This document shows, piece by piece, positions 15,937 to 24,444 of a DNA stretch of 64,000 nt. Origin of the DNA: Streptomyces actinomycinicus (GTDB taxonomy: Bacteria; Actinomycetota; Actinomycetes; Streptomycetales; Streptomycetaceae); assembly GCF_016741775.1 (NCBI RefSeq), contig NZ_JAERRK010000025.1:81519-145518 (forward strand), given 5' to 3'. Every line of letters starts with the position of its first letter. Positions within the stretch are counted from its first letter, which is position 1. Under the pieces are notes generated by a model. That model saw only the letters and a program-made list of their open reading frames with translations, had not been told where the DNA came from and ran no database searches. The position numbers and the translations under genes were made by a program.

Positions 15937-15980
15937 CCCGGGGCGGCCGCCAGGTCGCCAACTCAGCCGGCCGCCCCGGG
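15937..15980 (+). promoter_or_regulatory. Class 1 leader hairpin, copy 6
   Basis: A perfect 13-bp stem (CCCGGGGCGGCCG at 15937-15949 and CGGCCGCCCCGGG at 15968-15980) with the conserved loop CCAGGTCGCCAACTCAG. It sits 6 bases after the dnaN stop and upstream of the gene at 16019. Confidence 0.8.
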
Positions 15981-16018
15981 CCTCCCACCCCAATCACCCT
16001 CAAGTAAAGGGACCGCAC

Positions 16019-16690
16019 GTGACCCTGACCAGCCACGCGACGACCAGCACCCGCCCGGGCGCCACCCACCGCGCCTACAACCCCACCCCGTCCATCCCGC
16101 TGCTGATCACCGAACTGGCCCAGGAGGACTTCTGGGCCCGCTACGCCAAAATCCGCGGCGACGCCGAGCACTTCACCCCCGCCTACCTCGCCGCCCGCGA
16201 GACCGCAGCGCTACTGCTTCGCGCCGTGATCGCCGACCTGTTCGCCCTGGCCGACCCGACCAACCCGATCGCGGCCGCCGACGCCGCGGCCGCCGCCAAC
16301 GCCCTCCGCCGCAAGAGTCGGCAGATGCAGCTGCCCGCCGAGGCCGCCCGCGCCTGGCTGCGCGAGGAATACGAAGCCTGGCGCAACGACGCACCGCACC
16401 CCCCGAACTGCCCCGGCCACTGCGGCGGCACCGGCATCGTCATGGAAACCACCACCTGGCAGAACGACGGCGCGCCCGTGTGGGCTGAGCCCGCCGACTG
16501 CCGGCGCGGCGAGGAAGACGACCCGCACTTCGACGACTGCCTCTGCCGTGGCACCGGCCGCCGCTGGAACGCCGAGTACCGCGAGTACGAGCGGTGCGAC
16601 CGCTACACCCCCGACCCCGACTGCGCGCAACCGGAACCGCGCGCGGGTGAGGCCTGGAGCGCCGGCCCGTACGGCGAAGAGCCGTTCTAG
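16019..16690 (+). CDS. Hypothetical 223-aa protein with DnaJ-like Cys repeats
   Basis: GTG start with AAAGGGA 6 bases upstream. The N-terminal 130 residues are helical (ETAALLLRAVIADLFALAD). The C-terminal third has CPGHCGGTGIV, DDCLCRGTGRRW and ERCDRY, that is CxxxCGGTG and CLCRGTG, like the CxxCxGxG zinc repeats of DnaJ. It may bind zinc and nucleic acid or protein. No family name is assigned. Confidence 0.65.
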   Translation: MTLTSHATTSTRPGATHRAYNPTPSIPLLITELAQEDFWARYAKIRGDAEHFTPAYLAARETAALLLRAVIADLFALADPTNPIAAADAAAAANALRRKSRQMQLPAEAARAWLREEYEAWRNDAPHPPNCPGHCGGTGIVMETTTWQNDGAPVWAEPADCRRGEEDDPHFDDCLCRGTGRRWNAEYREYERCDRYTPDPDCAQPEPRAGEAWSAGPYGEEPF

Positions 16691-16762
16691 CCGCCGCACC
16701 TCGCCCACCCGCCCCGCACCGGGCCGGACACCCCCGGCCCGGTGCCATCCCCGGGAGCACCC

Positions 16763-17068
16763 GTGTACCTCGCGCGAACCCTGTACGCGCTCGCTTGCGA
16801 CAGCTGCGGCGCCGTCTGCCGACTGCCCGACGAAGACGCCGAGAACGACTACGAACTCCACCTGCCCGAGGAACAGCTGGACCCGGCGCTCGCCCGATAC
16901 ATCGAGGCCCAGGGCTGGATCCTCGGCAGCCGCCACCACTGCGCCGCCTGCGCCAACAAGCGCGGCGACCTCCTGATGGAGCGCCTGGATCTCGAGGCCA
17001 CCCACGAGCCGCTCTTCGAACTCACCGACCTGCCCAGCCCCGCCGACCGCGACCAGGAGAGCCGATGA
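16763..17068 (+). CDS. Small zinc-ribbon protein, 101 aa
   Basis: GTG at 16763 is preferred over a GTG at 16742 because GGGAG lies 5 bases upstream. CDSCG (about 14-18) and CAAC (about 63-66) with an HHC context form a zinc ribbon around an acidic insert. The stop overlaps the ATG of the DUF1643 gene by 4 bases, suggesting coupling. Confidence 0.65.
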   Translation: MYLARTLYALACDSCGAVCRLPDEDAENDYELHLPEEQLDPALARYIEAQGWILGSRHHCAACANKRGDLLMERLDLEATHEPLFELTDLPSPADRDQESR

Positions 17069-17997
17069 CCACGACCCGCAAGCGCACCCGCGACATCCTG
17101 CGCACCGCCGCCCTGTCCTCCTGCGGAACCTACCGCTACCTCCTCGTACGGGAATGGGCGAGAAGCGGACGCACCGCCGTCTTCGTGCTGCTGAACCCGT
17201 CCACCGCCGACGCCGACCGTGACGACGCCACGACCCGCCGCTGCATCAACTACGCACAGGACTGGGGGTGCAGCAGCGTGTGGATCGTCAACCTCTACGC
17301 CTTTCGTGCTCGCCACCCCGCCGACCTGTGGACGGACCGCGACCCGGTCGGTCCCGAGAACGACCGCTTCCTGCGCACCGCGGCCGCCGTCGCAGCCGAC
17401 ACCGGCGGCCCCCTGGTCGCCGGATGGGGAACGGAGGCCCGCCCCGAGAGGATCTCCGCCGTCCTCAACCTCCCCGGCCTGGAGATGCCGAGTGCCCTCG
17501 CGGTCACCCAGTACGGGCAGCCCCATCACCCGCTCCGGCTGGACGGCGCCCTCACCCCGAAACCGTGGACGCCCCCCGGTACCCCGGTCTTCCCCGTGAC
17601 GACCCGCCGCACCGAGCCGCTCGAGCCGCTCGACGTGGTCCTGAACCGGCCAGGCTTGCCCGACCTCCGGCTCGGCCCGTACTACCACCCGCACGTTGCC
17701 CGCGGCGTCGCGACCGGCCTGCGCCAGCAGATGCACAGCACCCAGCACGTGCCCGGAACCGTGGTGACGGTGCAGCCGCACCGCGGCGCCGACCACCTCG
17801 AGGCACGGGTGCCCACCGACTCCGCCGTCCTCGCCGACCTAATGGACGACAATCCGCCCGGTGACGGCACCGGCCGCGACTTCCCCGACTTGTACGCCCG
17901 GCTATACGCCCAGGAGGGATACGAGCGCGCCAGCGAGTTGTGGTCCAAGGCATGCAAGGCCTGGGAGTTCTCGCACAGCGGTGACCTGGACGCGTAA
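17065..17997 (+). CDS. DUF1643 protein with a C-terminal extension
   Basis: ATG overlapping the previous stop; AGGAGAG upstream. Residues 10-170 match DUF1643: FVLLNPSTADADRDDATTRR, then WIVNLYAFRARHP and LVAGWGTEAR. DUF1643 is frequent in phages and mobile elements and has no proven activity. The C-terminal 130 residues are extra; they include a second small domain with DLYARLYAQEGYERASELWSKA. No class 1 leader precedes it. Confidence 0.8.
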   Translation: MTTTRKRTRDILRTAALSSCGTYRYLLVREWARSGRTAVFVLLNPSTADADRDDATTRRCINYAQDWGCSSVWIVNLYAFRARHPADLWTDRDPVGPENDRFLRTAAAVAADTGGPLVAGWGTEARPERISAVLNLPGLEMPSALAVTQYGQPHHPLRLDGALTPKPWTPPGTPVFPVTTRRTEPLEPLDVVLNRPGLPDLRLGPYYHPHVARGVATGLRQQMHSTQHVPGTVVTVQPHRGADHLEARVPTDSAVLADLMDDNPPGDGTGRDFPDLYARLYAQEGYERASELWSKACKAWEFSHSGDLDA

Positions 17998-18064
17998 CCC
18001 GTCGCTCCGGCCGCCGTGGCCCGCGTGCTTCCCGGCGGCCGAAACACCAAAGCTATGCATATCC

Positions 18065-18093
18065 TTGAAAGGCATAGTGTGAGTCTGCATTAT
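18065..18093 (+). promoter_or_regulatory. Class 1 promoter P1c (TTGAAA-17-CATTAT)
   Basis: TTGAAA (18065-18070), a 17-base spacer and CATTAT (18088-18093), with GCATA-type repeats at 18054 and 18072 as in P1a/P1b. The hairpin arm begins only 4 bases after the -10 box, unlike the 18-base interval in P1a and P1b. Confidence 0.7.
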
Positions 18094-18096
18094 GGA

Positions 18097-18142
18097 GTTC
18101 GGAGCGGTCGCCAGGTCGCCACTCAAGCCGGCCGCTCCGAAC
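18097..18142 (+). promoter_or_regulatory. Class 1 leader hairpin, copy 7 (strongly compensated arms)
   Basis: The left arm GTTCGGAGCGG (18097-18107) pairs perfectly with CCGCTCCGAAC (18132-18142), extended by a T-G wobble and a C-G pair. The arm differs from copies 1-6 at several positions on both sides. The loop reads CCAGGTCGCCACTCAAG, a slight variant. Confidence 0.75.
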
Positions 18143-18185
18143 CCGCACCACTCCCAACCCGCCAAGCATCAGGAGACCTCCCGAC

Positions 18186-18671
18186 ATGACGGACTCCACC
18201 GTCAAGGCCGCCGTGTTCGCCGCGGTGTTCATCGCCCTCTACATCGCTCACAGCGTCGGCGATCACTGGGTGCAAACGTCCTGCCAAGCCGCCGCCAAGG
18301 GGCAGCCCGGATGGACCGGCCGCCTCGCCTGCGGCCGGCACCTCGTCGGCCTGACCATCACCAAGGCGGTCGTGCTCACGCCTGTCGCCCTGGTCCTCAA
18401 CCTGCCCGTCACCGTTCTCGGAGTGTTCGTCGGACTCACCCTCGACGCCGCGAGCCACTACTGGGCCGACCGCCGCACGACACTGCGCCGCCTCGCCCAC
18501 TACTGCGGCAAGAGCGAGTTCTACTCCCTCGGCATGCCCGACCATCCCGCGCCCCCCACCACCGCCGAGGGCACCTACGCCCCCACGCTGGGCACCGGCG
18601 CGTACGCACTCGACCAGAGCTGGCACATCCTCTGGCTCGGCATCGCCGCCCTCCTCATCGCCGCGCTGTAA
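18186..18671 (+). CDS. Membrane protein, DUF3307-like
   Basis: ATG with AGGAGA 8 bases upstream; 161 residues with three to four hydrophobic segments (about 8-27, 55-75, 78-95, 140-161). The first carries ALYIAHSVGDHWVQ, later LTLDAASHYWADRR and DQSWHILWL. The paired His/Asp in helices fit the DUF3307 membrane family, which is common on Streptomyces plasmids. It is the first gene behind promoter P1c. Confidence 0.7.
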   Translation: MTDSTVKAAVFAAVFIALYIAHSVGDHWVQTSCQAAAKGQPGWTGRLACGRHLVGLTITKAVVLTPVALVLNLPVTVLGVFVGLTLDAASHYWADRRTTLRRLAHYCGKSEFYSLGMPDHPAPPTTAEGTYAPTLGTGAYALDQSWHILWLGIAALLIAAL

Positions 18672-18717
18672 CGCGGCCCGGGACAACAACCTCACACCGC
18701 ACCACAGAAGGAAACCC

Positions 18718-19077
18718 GTGAGCAGCACCCCGAACATGACCCTGGACGAGGAAATCGCGGCAGCCGTCGCCATCGTGCGCGTCGGCCTGGACCGACTGCG
18801 CGACGCCGCCACACGCACCGAGGCCCTGGGCCCGCACGTCGCCGTCCTCCGCGCCCTGCGCGACCACCGCAACCCGGACGCCGGCGTCTGCGCGGCCGTC
18901 GCCGACGTCATCGGCACCATCACCGTGTCCATCACCGAGACCGACCACGAGGCCATCGACGACGTCGTCGAACTCCTCAACGAAGCCCAGGCCTACGCCC
19001 AGGACAACACCGGCGAACGCATCGACCGCGCCCTGACCCTTCTCGCCCCCCTCCTGAACAGCGAGGAAAGCCGGTGA
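18718..19077 (+). CDS. Hypothetical 119-aa helical protein
   Basis: GTG start after GAAGGAAA. The whole protein looks alpha-helical and acidic (LDEEIAAAVAIVRVGLDRLRDAATR; EAIDDVVELLNEAQAYAQD). No motif is recognised. The stop overlaps the next GTG by 4 bases. Confidence 0.65.
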   Translation: MSSTPNMTLDEEIAAAVAIVRVGLDRLRDAATRTEALGPHVAVLRALRDHRNPDAGVCAAVADVIGTITVSITETDHEAIDDVVELLNEAQAYAQDNTGERIDRALTLLAPLLNSEESR

Positions 19078-19922
19078 ACCGACAGACCAGCCACCCGGAA
19101 CCCGCAGCCAGCCAGCAGAGCAGCACCGTGCAGCTGACCGTCCGCGAGACGACCACCGCGCAGCTCCCGCCCCTTCCCGACCCGGAGACCTACCGCACGT
19201 ACTTCGCCAACCCGCACGACTACATGCACGCCCCCCAGGACGCGAAGGCCGGCCACTTCCAGCAGATCGTGCTGGACCTGCGCACCAAAGACCTGTTCTT
19301 CCACGGCGAGGACTGGCGCGTGCCGCGCGAGGCCCAGTCACGCATCCCTGCATCCGGCCTCTTCGCCCCGTTCCACTGGCTGAACGTCCCAGACATCATC
19401 TACTGGGTCATCGACAGCGGGATCCCGGTCGCCGAACGTCCCTACCTCACGGTCGACGAAGGCAACGCCTTCGCGCACCAACTGGCCCCCCTCGCCCAGA
19501 CACTGCTGGACCACCTGCTGCCCGTGCCCGGCACCGACGCCCTGGACTGGTCCGCCGAATCAGCCTCCGCCGGACGGGACATCGAGGCCGCGTGCACCCG
19601 CTACCAACACCCGCCGAAGGGACGGCGCCCGGAACTCGTGAACATGAGCGAGGCCGTCAAGGCCTGTCCGGAGATCGTCCGGCCCGAATGGGCGCACTAC
19701 ACCGATGCGAGGCTCGACGACACCGCCGAGTACCTCAACCGGTGCGGCCTCCACCACCACCCGGCCATCGCCCAAGCCCTCGGCTTCGGACCCCAGACGC
19801 CCCGCGCCTCCCTCGTCGGCACCCGCGCGTGGCTCTACCAGAACCGCCGCAACGCCCAGACGCTGCTCGCCTCCCAACTGAACACCCCGACCGTCGGCGA
19901 TGCCGAGGACACCCACTCCTGA
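19074..19922 (+). CDS. Hypothetical 282-aa protein
   Basis: GTG start in a GTGA overlap, GAGGAAAG upstream. The centre holds aromatic-rich FFHGEDWRVPRE and LFAPFHWLNVPDIIYWVIDSG segments; the C-terminal part is helical. It does not resemble a family I can name. It is the last larger gene of the P1c transcription unit. Confidence 0.6.
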   Translation: MNRQTSHPEPAASQQSSTVQLTVRETTTAQLPPLPDPETYRTYFANPHDYMHAPQDAKAGHFQQIVLDLRTKDLFFHGEDWRVPREAQSRIPASGLFAPFHWLNVPDIIYWVIDSGIPVAERPYLTVDEGNAFAHQLAPLAQTLLDHLLPVPGTDALDWSAESASAGRDIEAACTRYQHPPKGRRPELVNMSEAVKACPEIVRPEWAHYTDARLDDTAEYLNRCGLHHHPAIAQALGFGPQTPRASLVGTRAWLYQNRRNAQTLLASQLNTPTVGDAEDTHS

Positions 19923-19935
19923 GAGGACACGGGGA

Positions 19936-20100
19936 ATGGACACGCCTCCTGGCGAGTGCAGGCAGTGCTGGCAGCACGCCCACGATCCGAGCATCCACCG
20001 CCAGCTCGGTCCCCGAGAGGACTGCCCGCAGTGTGTGGATCACATGCTCAACGGTCACGGTTCGCACCTCGTGCCCAAGAAGGAATCCAGCTGGTGGTGA
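19936..20100 (+). CDS. Very small zinc-binding protein, 54 aa
   Basis: ATG start after GAGAGGA. CRQCWQH and CPQCVDH (about 9-15 and 32-38) with nearby His make a likely Cys2His2 or four-Cys zinc site; the C-terminus is basic and ends WW. This shape (CxxC..H...CxxC..H) is common among tiny plasmid proteins. Confidence 0.55.
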   Translation: MDTPPGECRQCWQHAHDPSIHRQLGPREDCPQCVDHMLNGHGSHLVPKKESSWW

Positions 20101-20340
20101 CGGTCCTTCGCCCCATCTGGCACAGGGCCTCGACCCACAGGTCACTTGACGGGGAGCTGCGTACTCCGGGCAACTGACGCCTTCCCTGGGCCCCGCGTCA
20201 GCAGGCGATCAAGCCGAGTCTGGCGCGGGGCCTGGCGCTGTCCCGCCCTGATCGACAAGCCAGGTCCCGCTCCGCGAAGAGGAAACGGGAAACGCCCGCA
20301 AACCCCTACAGCTGTCCCAAAGACTACGGAAGGTAGAGCC
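20101..20340. other. Non-coding spacer before the RapZ-like gene
   Basis: 240 bases without a credible gene or a class 1 hairpin. TTGACG occurs near 20150, but no -10 box at the right distance is convincing. The GGAAGG site at its end serves the following ATG. Confidence 0.4.
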
Positions 20341-20796
20341 ATGACCACAGCGAACGGCAGCACCATCACGATCATCTCGTTCGGCTACCTGCACGGCGCG
20401 CCCCCGGCCGACGCCCACCTCACCATCGACCTGCGCCAGCACTTCCGCGACCCCCACGTCAGCCCTGAGCTGCGCTACATGACGGCCCACGACGCCCCGG
20501 TGCGGGTCGCGGTCATGAACACCCCTGGCATCAAGCAGCTGCTCGCCGCCACGGTCGCCGCCGTGGAAGGCTTCCTCGCCGGACCGTCCGGCACCAGCCT
20601 CACGATCGCCGACGGCTGCGCTGGTGGCCGCCACCGCGCCGCCACCTTCGCCCTCGCACTCGAAGCCGTCCTCACCAGCGACATCGCCAGCGCCGCCGAA
20701 CTGGGCGTCGAGGACCTGGCCCAGCAGTACTCCGGCCGCGGCCTGGCGGTGCGCCTTGTCCACCGCGATCTCGATAAGGACGTCGTCGATCGCTGA
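20341..20796 (+). CDS. RapZ C-terminal-domain protein
   Basis: ATG with GGAAGG 7 bases upstream; 151 residues. ISFGYLHGAPPADAHLTIDLR, split as ISFGYLHG and ADAHLTIDLRQHFRDP, then ELRYMTAHDAPVR and the signature IADGCAGGRHRAATFA (about 96-111) match the C-terminal half of RapZ, the RNA-binding and phosphate-sensing domain of the GlmZ adaptor. The N-terminal kinase half is absent. Stand-alone versions are common on actinobacterial plasmids and phages; an RNA- or sugar-phosphate-binding role is inferred. Confidence 0.8.
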   Translation: MTTANGSTITIISFGYLHGAPPADAHLTIDLRQHFRDPHVSPELRYMTAHDAPVRVAVMNTPGIKQLLAATVAAVEGFLAGPSGTSLTIADGCAGGRHRAATFALALEAVLTSDIASAAELGVEDLAQQYSGRGLAVRLVHRDLDKDVVDR

Positions 20797-20852
20797 ACCC
20801 TCAGGTGTCCATCGCGAGGCGTCGTCGACCGCTGAATCCCGAGGGACAGAAT

Positions 20853-22019
20853 CTAGAAGTGGTCGGGCAACCAGGGTTCGTGCTCTGTGGTGCGGATCAG
20901 TCTGTGGAGCACCTCCTCGGACCTTGCGTTCACTCCGTCCAGACGTGCTGCGGTCGCTGTCCGGTAGCCGCCGGCATACCAGACGGCCAGTTGCCGTCGG
21001 GTGAGCCGGACTTCACCAGCGATGTGCGTCTGGGTGATCTGTCCGGCGCCGCCTTTCACTTCGAGCAGGTACTGGCCCCAGGTCTCGCCGTCCTCGTCTT
21101 CGATTTCCACGGGAACGGCGATGTCTAGGTCATCCGGCCAGCCCCGCAGCCGCACCGCTTCCTCCAGGTCGTGGATGCGCAGCATCCACGGGTGCCACGC
21201 TTCCGCCGTCAGCCGGTAGCGGTGGAGGTTGTGCAGCAGCGCCGGGTATGGGGGTAGGGCGGAGCGCCGGAAGTGGATGGCTGGGGCGCGGGTGTGGTGG
21301 CTGGCGAGGAATGCCATCATCTCGCTGGCGGTGTCGGCGTCTGCGGCCCAGAAGTCGTGCACGGTCAGCTGCATCCCGTGGCGCTCGCTGCGCTTCATGG
21401 CGAAGGACAGCAGGCCCGTGGGGGACTGGGCCGGACCGAACCGGTACGTGGTCAGCTGCTGCTTGTCGTCGATCCAGGCGGGCCACCAGTCCGGGCGCTG
21501 CACGGGCCCGTTCCACTGCCGGGCCAGGCGGCGTTGCAGCTCGTCGGTTTCCTTCGTACGGCCGTGTTCGATGGGCAGCCCAGAGCGGGTGAAGGCCCGT
21601 TTGAGGTCGTCGGTGGCGATGGACCACGCGAAGACCGCAATGGGGGCCTCCCAGCCGAGACGGCGGACGTATCCGCCGGATGTCGTCCACAGCGTGGAGA
21701 TCACCGCGCCCTGGTCGCGCAGGTGGCGGAGCCGTTCGGCGAGCATGTCGACGGAGAGGCGGGCGCCGCGTTCCTCGGGGGCGACGCAGCCGGCGCTGAG
21801 CAGGGCGGAGGGTACGGGGGCCCCGCCGAAGAACTGCGGGACGAGGAGGCCGAGGCCGCCGGCGATGACCCGCCCGTTCCGGACGGCGACGCGGATGTCG
21901 GCGTGCGGGCGTAGGCGGGTGATGTCGCCCACGGGATGGCCGTAGCTGCGGGTGGCGAGGGCGTCGTACTGCTTCCACAGCTCGTCGTCGGCCTGCACGA
22001 TCCGGATCGCATCAGGCAT
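20853..22019 (-). CDS. Eis-like GNAT N-acetyltransferase
   Basis: ATG with GGGGAGG 4 bases upstream; 388 residues, close to the 400-residue Eis family. An N-terminal GNAT domain, a second GNAT-like region and an SCP2-like C-terminal domain are expected. STLWTTSGGYVRRLGWE supplies a Tyr (about 117) where Eis has its general acid, and the protein ends in Phe, matching the Eis C-terminal carboxylate base. Eis enzymes acetylate amines on aminoglycosides or proteins. It is last in the minus-strand operon that starts with the Nudix gene, so its substrate may be the operon's product. Confidence 0.8.
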   Translation of the reverse strand: MPDAIRIVQADDELWKQYDALATRSYGHPVGDITRLRPHADIRVAVRNGRVIAGGLGLLVPQFFGGAPVPSALLSAGCVAPEERGARLSVDMLAERLRHLRDQGAVISTLWTTSGGYVRRLGWEAPIAVFAWSIATDDLKRAFTRSGLPIEHGRTKETDELQRRLARQWNGPVQRPDWWPAWIDDKQQLTTYRFGPAQSPTGLLSFAMKRSERHGMQLTVHDFWAADADTASEMMAFLASHHTRAPAIHFRRSALPPYPALLHNLHRYRLTAEAWHPWMLRIHDLEEAVRLRGWPDDLDIAVPVEIEDEDGETWGQYLLEVKGGAGQITQTHIAGEVRLTRRQLAVWYAGGYRTATAARLDGVNARSEEVLHRLIRTTEHEPWLPDHF

Positions 22020-22034
22020 GTTGCCTCCCCTTTT

Positions 22035-22571
22035 CTAGTAGTTGGTCCGGTCGCGGACGGCATCGGCGTCGACGGGGACGAAGAAGCTGCGGGTGAAGGT
22101 CACCACGGCCTGCCCGTCCTGGTTGTGGCCGGTGGTGCGGCTGGTGACGATCCCGGTGTCGGGGCGGCTTTGGGACAGGCGGCGGTCGGTGATCTCCGTT
22201 TCCGCGTAGAGGGTGTCGCCCACGAACACGGGGTGGGTGAAGCGGATCTCTTCGAAGCCGAGGTTGGCGATGGTCAGGCCGCTGGTGCTGCGTACGGTCA
22301 TCCCGCCGACGATGTGGAGGGTGATGCTGCTGCACACCAGGGGCCTGCCCCACTCGGTGAGGCCGCTGTAGCGGGCGTCGGTGTGGATCGGGGCGTCGTT
22401 GCCGCCGAGCGTGGTCATCACGACGTTGTCGGCATCGGTGATGGTGCGCCCGGGCCGGTGTTCGATGATCAGGCCTTCGTGCAGCTCGTGGTAGCCCAGG
22501 CCGACGACTTCCCGGTAGCGGCCTTCGGCGATCCGCCGGTACCCCGCTGGTGTGGGGATGTTGGTGGTCAC
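22035..22571 (-). CDS. MaoC-like hydratase/dehydratase
   Basis: GTG start chosen because it overlaps the stop of the lyase gene upstream in GTGA; 178 residues. A hot-dog fold is indicated by the order GYHELHEGLIIEHRPGRT, NDAPIHTDARY and FTHPVFVGDTLYAETEI. The HTD/ARY region corresponds to the MaoC hydratase 2 motif. It would hydrate or dehydrate a CoA thioester. The neighbour is a CitE-type C-C lyase, and such pairs (mesaconyl- or malyl-CoA type) act on consecutive steps. Confidence 0.85.
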   Translation of the reverse strand: MTTNIPTPAGYRRIAEGRYREVVGLGYHELHEGLIIEHRPGRTITDADNVVMTTLGGNDAPIHTDARYSGLTEWGRPLVCSSITLHIVGGMTVRSTSGLTIANLGFEEIRFTHPVFVGDTLYAETEITDRRLSQSRPDTGIVTSRTTGHNQDGQAVVTFTRSFFVPVDADAVRDRTNY

Positions 22572-23428
22572 GCGCTCACCTCGCGCGGCGTGCGCTCGTC
22601 GAGGCGGCCCAGCAGTGCCCGGGCGGCTTTGACCATGGGCGGGCCGATCATGTGCCCGTTGAGGCGGACGATGCGGTCGCCGGCTTCCTCGGCGGCGGCC
22701 ACGATGGCGCGGGCGGCGCCGATTTCCTCGTCCGTCGGGGTGAACACGCCTTGGACGACGGGGAGCTGGCGGGGATGGACACAGCACTTCCCGGTGAAGC
22801 CCAGGTCCCTGGCGCGTTCGGCTTCGACCCGCAGCCCGTCCAGGTCGTCCAGGTCGAAGAACGGCGAGTCGATGGCGCAGATGCCTGCGGCGGCGGCGCT
22901 GGTGACCAGCGCCGACCGGGCGTGCAGCATCGCTTCCCAGCCCTTGGAGCAGCCGAGGGCTGTCGCGTAGTCGGCGGTCCCGAACACCACTCCGGCGATG
23001 CGTTCGGCCCGCACGATCGACGGCAGCTCTTCCAGCGCACGAGGCGTCTCGATCAGCGCGTACAGGTGCGGGCTGTAGCCGGGCGCGTCGAGGGCTCCGG
23101 CGGCGATCTCGAAGTCCCGGGCCGATTCGACCTTGGGTATCAGCACGACGTCCGGCCGGGCCGGGTAGTCGGCGATGGCGGCCAGGTCGAGGATGCCGTC
23201 GCGGGTGGTGGGAGAGCTGATCCGTACGCCGAGGACGCGGTTGGACGCCGTGGGAGCGGTGAAGAACGCGGCGGCATCCTGGCGTGCCCGCGGCTTCACC
23301 GCGGCGGGCACGGAGTCTTCCAGGTCAACCAGGGCGACGTCCGCGCCGCAGCCGTGCGCGATCGGGAAACGGGCGGAGGCGTGGCCGGGGGTGACGAACC
23401 ACACCCCGGCCGGGGCCGTTTGCCTCAT
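22568..23428 (-). CDS. HpcH/HpaI or CitE-type aldolase/lyase
   Basis: ATG start overlapping the stop of the mhpE-like gene (ATGA); 286 residues, the usual CitE-like length. Motifs: VDLEDSVPAAVK (about 33-44), the conserved LIPKVESA, LIETPRALEEL and FGTADYATALG (Mg-binding DYA). These TIM-barrel enzymes cleave or form beta-hydroxyacyl-CoA or hydroxy-oxo acids. Citrate lyase alpha and gamma subunits are absent, so a malyl-, methylmalyl- or citramalyl-CoA lyase activity is more likely. The specificity cannot be read from sequence. Confidence 0.85.
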   Translation of the reverse strand: MRQTAPAGVWFVTPGHASARFPIAHGCGADVALVDLEDSVPAAVKPRARQDAAAFFTAPTASNRVLGVRISSPTTRDGILDLAAIADYPARPDVVLIPKVESARDFEIAAGALDAPGYSPHLYALIETPRALEELPSIVRAERIAGVVFGTADYATALGCSKGWEAMLHARSALVTSAAAAGICAIDSPFFDLDDLDGLRVEAERARDLGFTGKCCVHPRQLPVVQGVFTPTDEEIGAARAIVAAAEEAGDRIVRLNGHMIGPPMVKAARALLGRLDERTPREVSA

Positions 23429-24444
23429 CGGCTCGCTCCTTGTGCCGCCAGGCTGCGGGCTGCGTCCGGGATCAGGTCCTCCTGCCCGGCGATGGCCCGG
23501 CGCTCGCCGAGCTCGACGAAGATGTCCCACGGGTGCACTCCCTGGCTTTCGGCGGCGGCCAGGACGGGCTTTTTGAAGCCGGAGAACACGCCGGCCAGAC
23601 CGGAGACGAGGCTGGTGGAGTCGATCGTGGGCGGGGCGGGCATCAGCGTCCGCTCGGCGAGATCGGCGGCGTCGGCCAGGCGCCGCAGGTCGATCCCGGT
23701 TCGGTGGCCGTAGCGCTCCAGCACGGCCACGAGGACTTCGAGCTGGGTGTTGCCCGCGCCCGCGCCGAATCCCCGGGCGCACGCGTCGATCGTGTGGGCG
23801 CCGGCCTGCACTGCCGCGACCGAGTTCGCCACGGCCATCCCGAGGTTGTTGTGCCCGTGGAACGCCACCGGCACGTCGACCGCCGTGGTGATGGCGGTGA
23901 TCCGGGCGGTGACATCGTCGGGCAGGTAGTGGCCGGCGCTGTCGAAGACGCACACCGCCTGCGCGCCGTAGCCGACCATCAGCGCGCACTGCTCGGCCAG
24001 TTCGCCGGGAGGGGCCATGTGGCTCATCAGCAGCACGCCTTGTGCCTCGGCGCCGAGCTCGCGGATGGCGCCCAGGTGGCGTTCGGTGACGCTGGCCTCG
24101 GTGCAGTGGGCGGCGACGCGCACCACGTCCACGCCGTGGCGGATGGCTTTGCGTAGATCGGCGGTGGTTGCCCAGCCGGGCAGCAGGAGGGTGGCCAGCC
24201 TGCTGTGGGTGAGGGCTTCGCGGGCGGTGGCGAGCATCTCATCGTCGCTGAGCCTGCTGCGGCCGACCTGCAGGGAGGAGGCTCCGAGGCCGTTGCCGTG
24301 GCCGACTTCGACCACGGGGACGCCGGCTGCGTCGACGGCTGCGGCGTAGGTGCGGATCTGCTCGGCATCCAGTTGATGACGTACGGCGTGCTGGCCGTCG
24401 CGCAGGGTGGGGTCGTGCACGGTCACCGTGGTGTTGGCGGTCAT
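23425..24444 (-). CDS. mhpE: 4-hydroxy-2-oxovalerate aldolase family (MhpE/BphI-like)
   Basis: ATG overlapping the stop of the dehydrogenase gene; 339 residues, as in BphI. The catalytic and metal motifs HDPTLRDGQHAV, VEVGHGNGLGASS, FHGHNNLGMAVANS and DACARGFGAGAGNTQ are complete. The enzyme splits 4-hydroxy-2-oxoacids into pyruvate and an aldehyde and channels the aldehyde to its partner dehydrogenase. The partner is the next gene upstream (coupled ATGA), preserving the aldolase-dehydrogenase complex. The reaction is reversible, so a biosynthetic role is possible. Confidence 0.92.
   Translation of the reverse strand: MTANTTVTVHDPTLRDGQHAVRHQLDAEQIRTYAAAVDAAGVPVVEVGHGNGLGASSLQVGRSRLSDDEMLATAREALTHSRLATLLLPGWATTADLRKAIRHGVDVVRVAAHCTEASVTERHLGAIRELGAEAQGVLLMSHMAPPGELAEQCALMVGYGAQAVCVFDSAGHYLPDDVTARITAITTAVDVPVAFHGHNNLGMAVANSVAAVQAGAHTIDACARGFGAGAGNTQLEVLVAVLERYGHRTGIDLRRLADAADLAERTLMPAPPTIDSTSLVSGLAGVFSGFKKPVLAAAESQGVHPWDIFVELGERRAIAGQEDLIPDAARSLAAQGASR

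Noticed and set aside
2005..18142. Class 1 hairpins as simple intrinsic terminators
   Set aside because: They lack a U-run, sit just upstream of ribosome sites and partly right behind promoters, and keep a 17-base loop. Attenuation remains possible.
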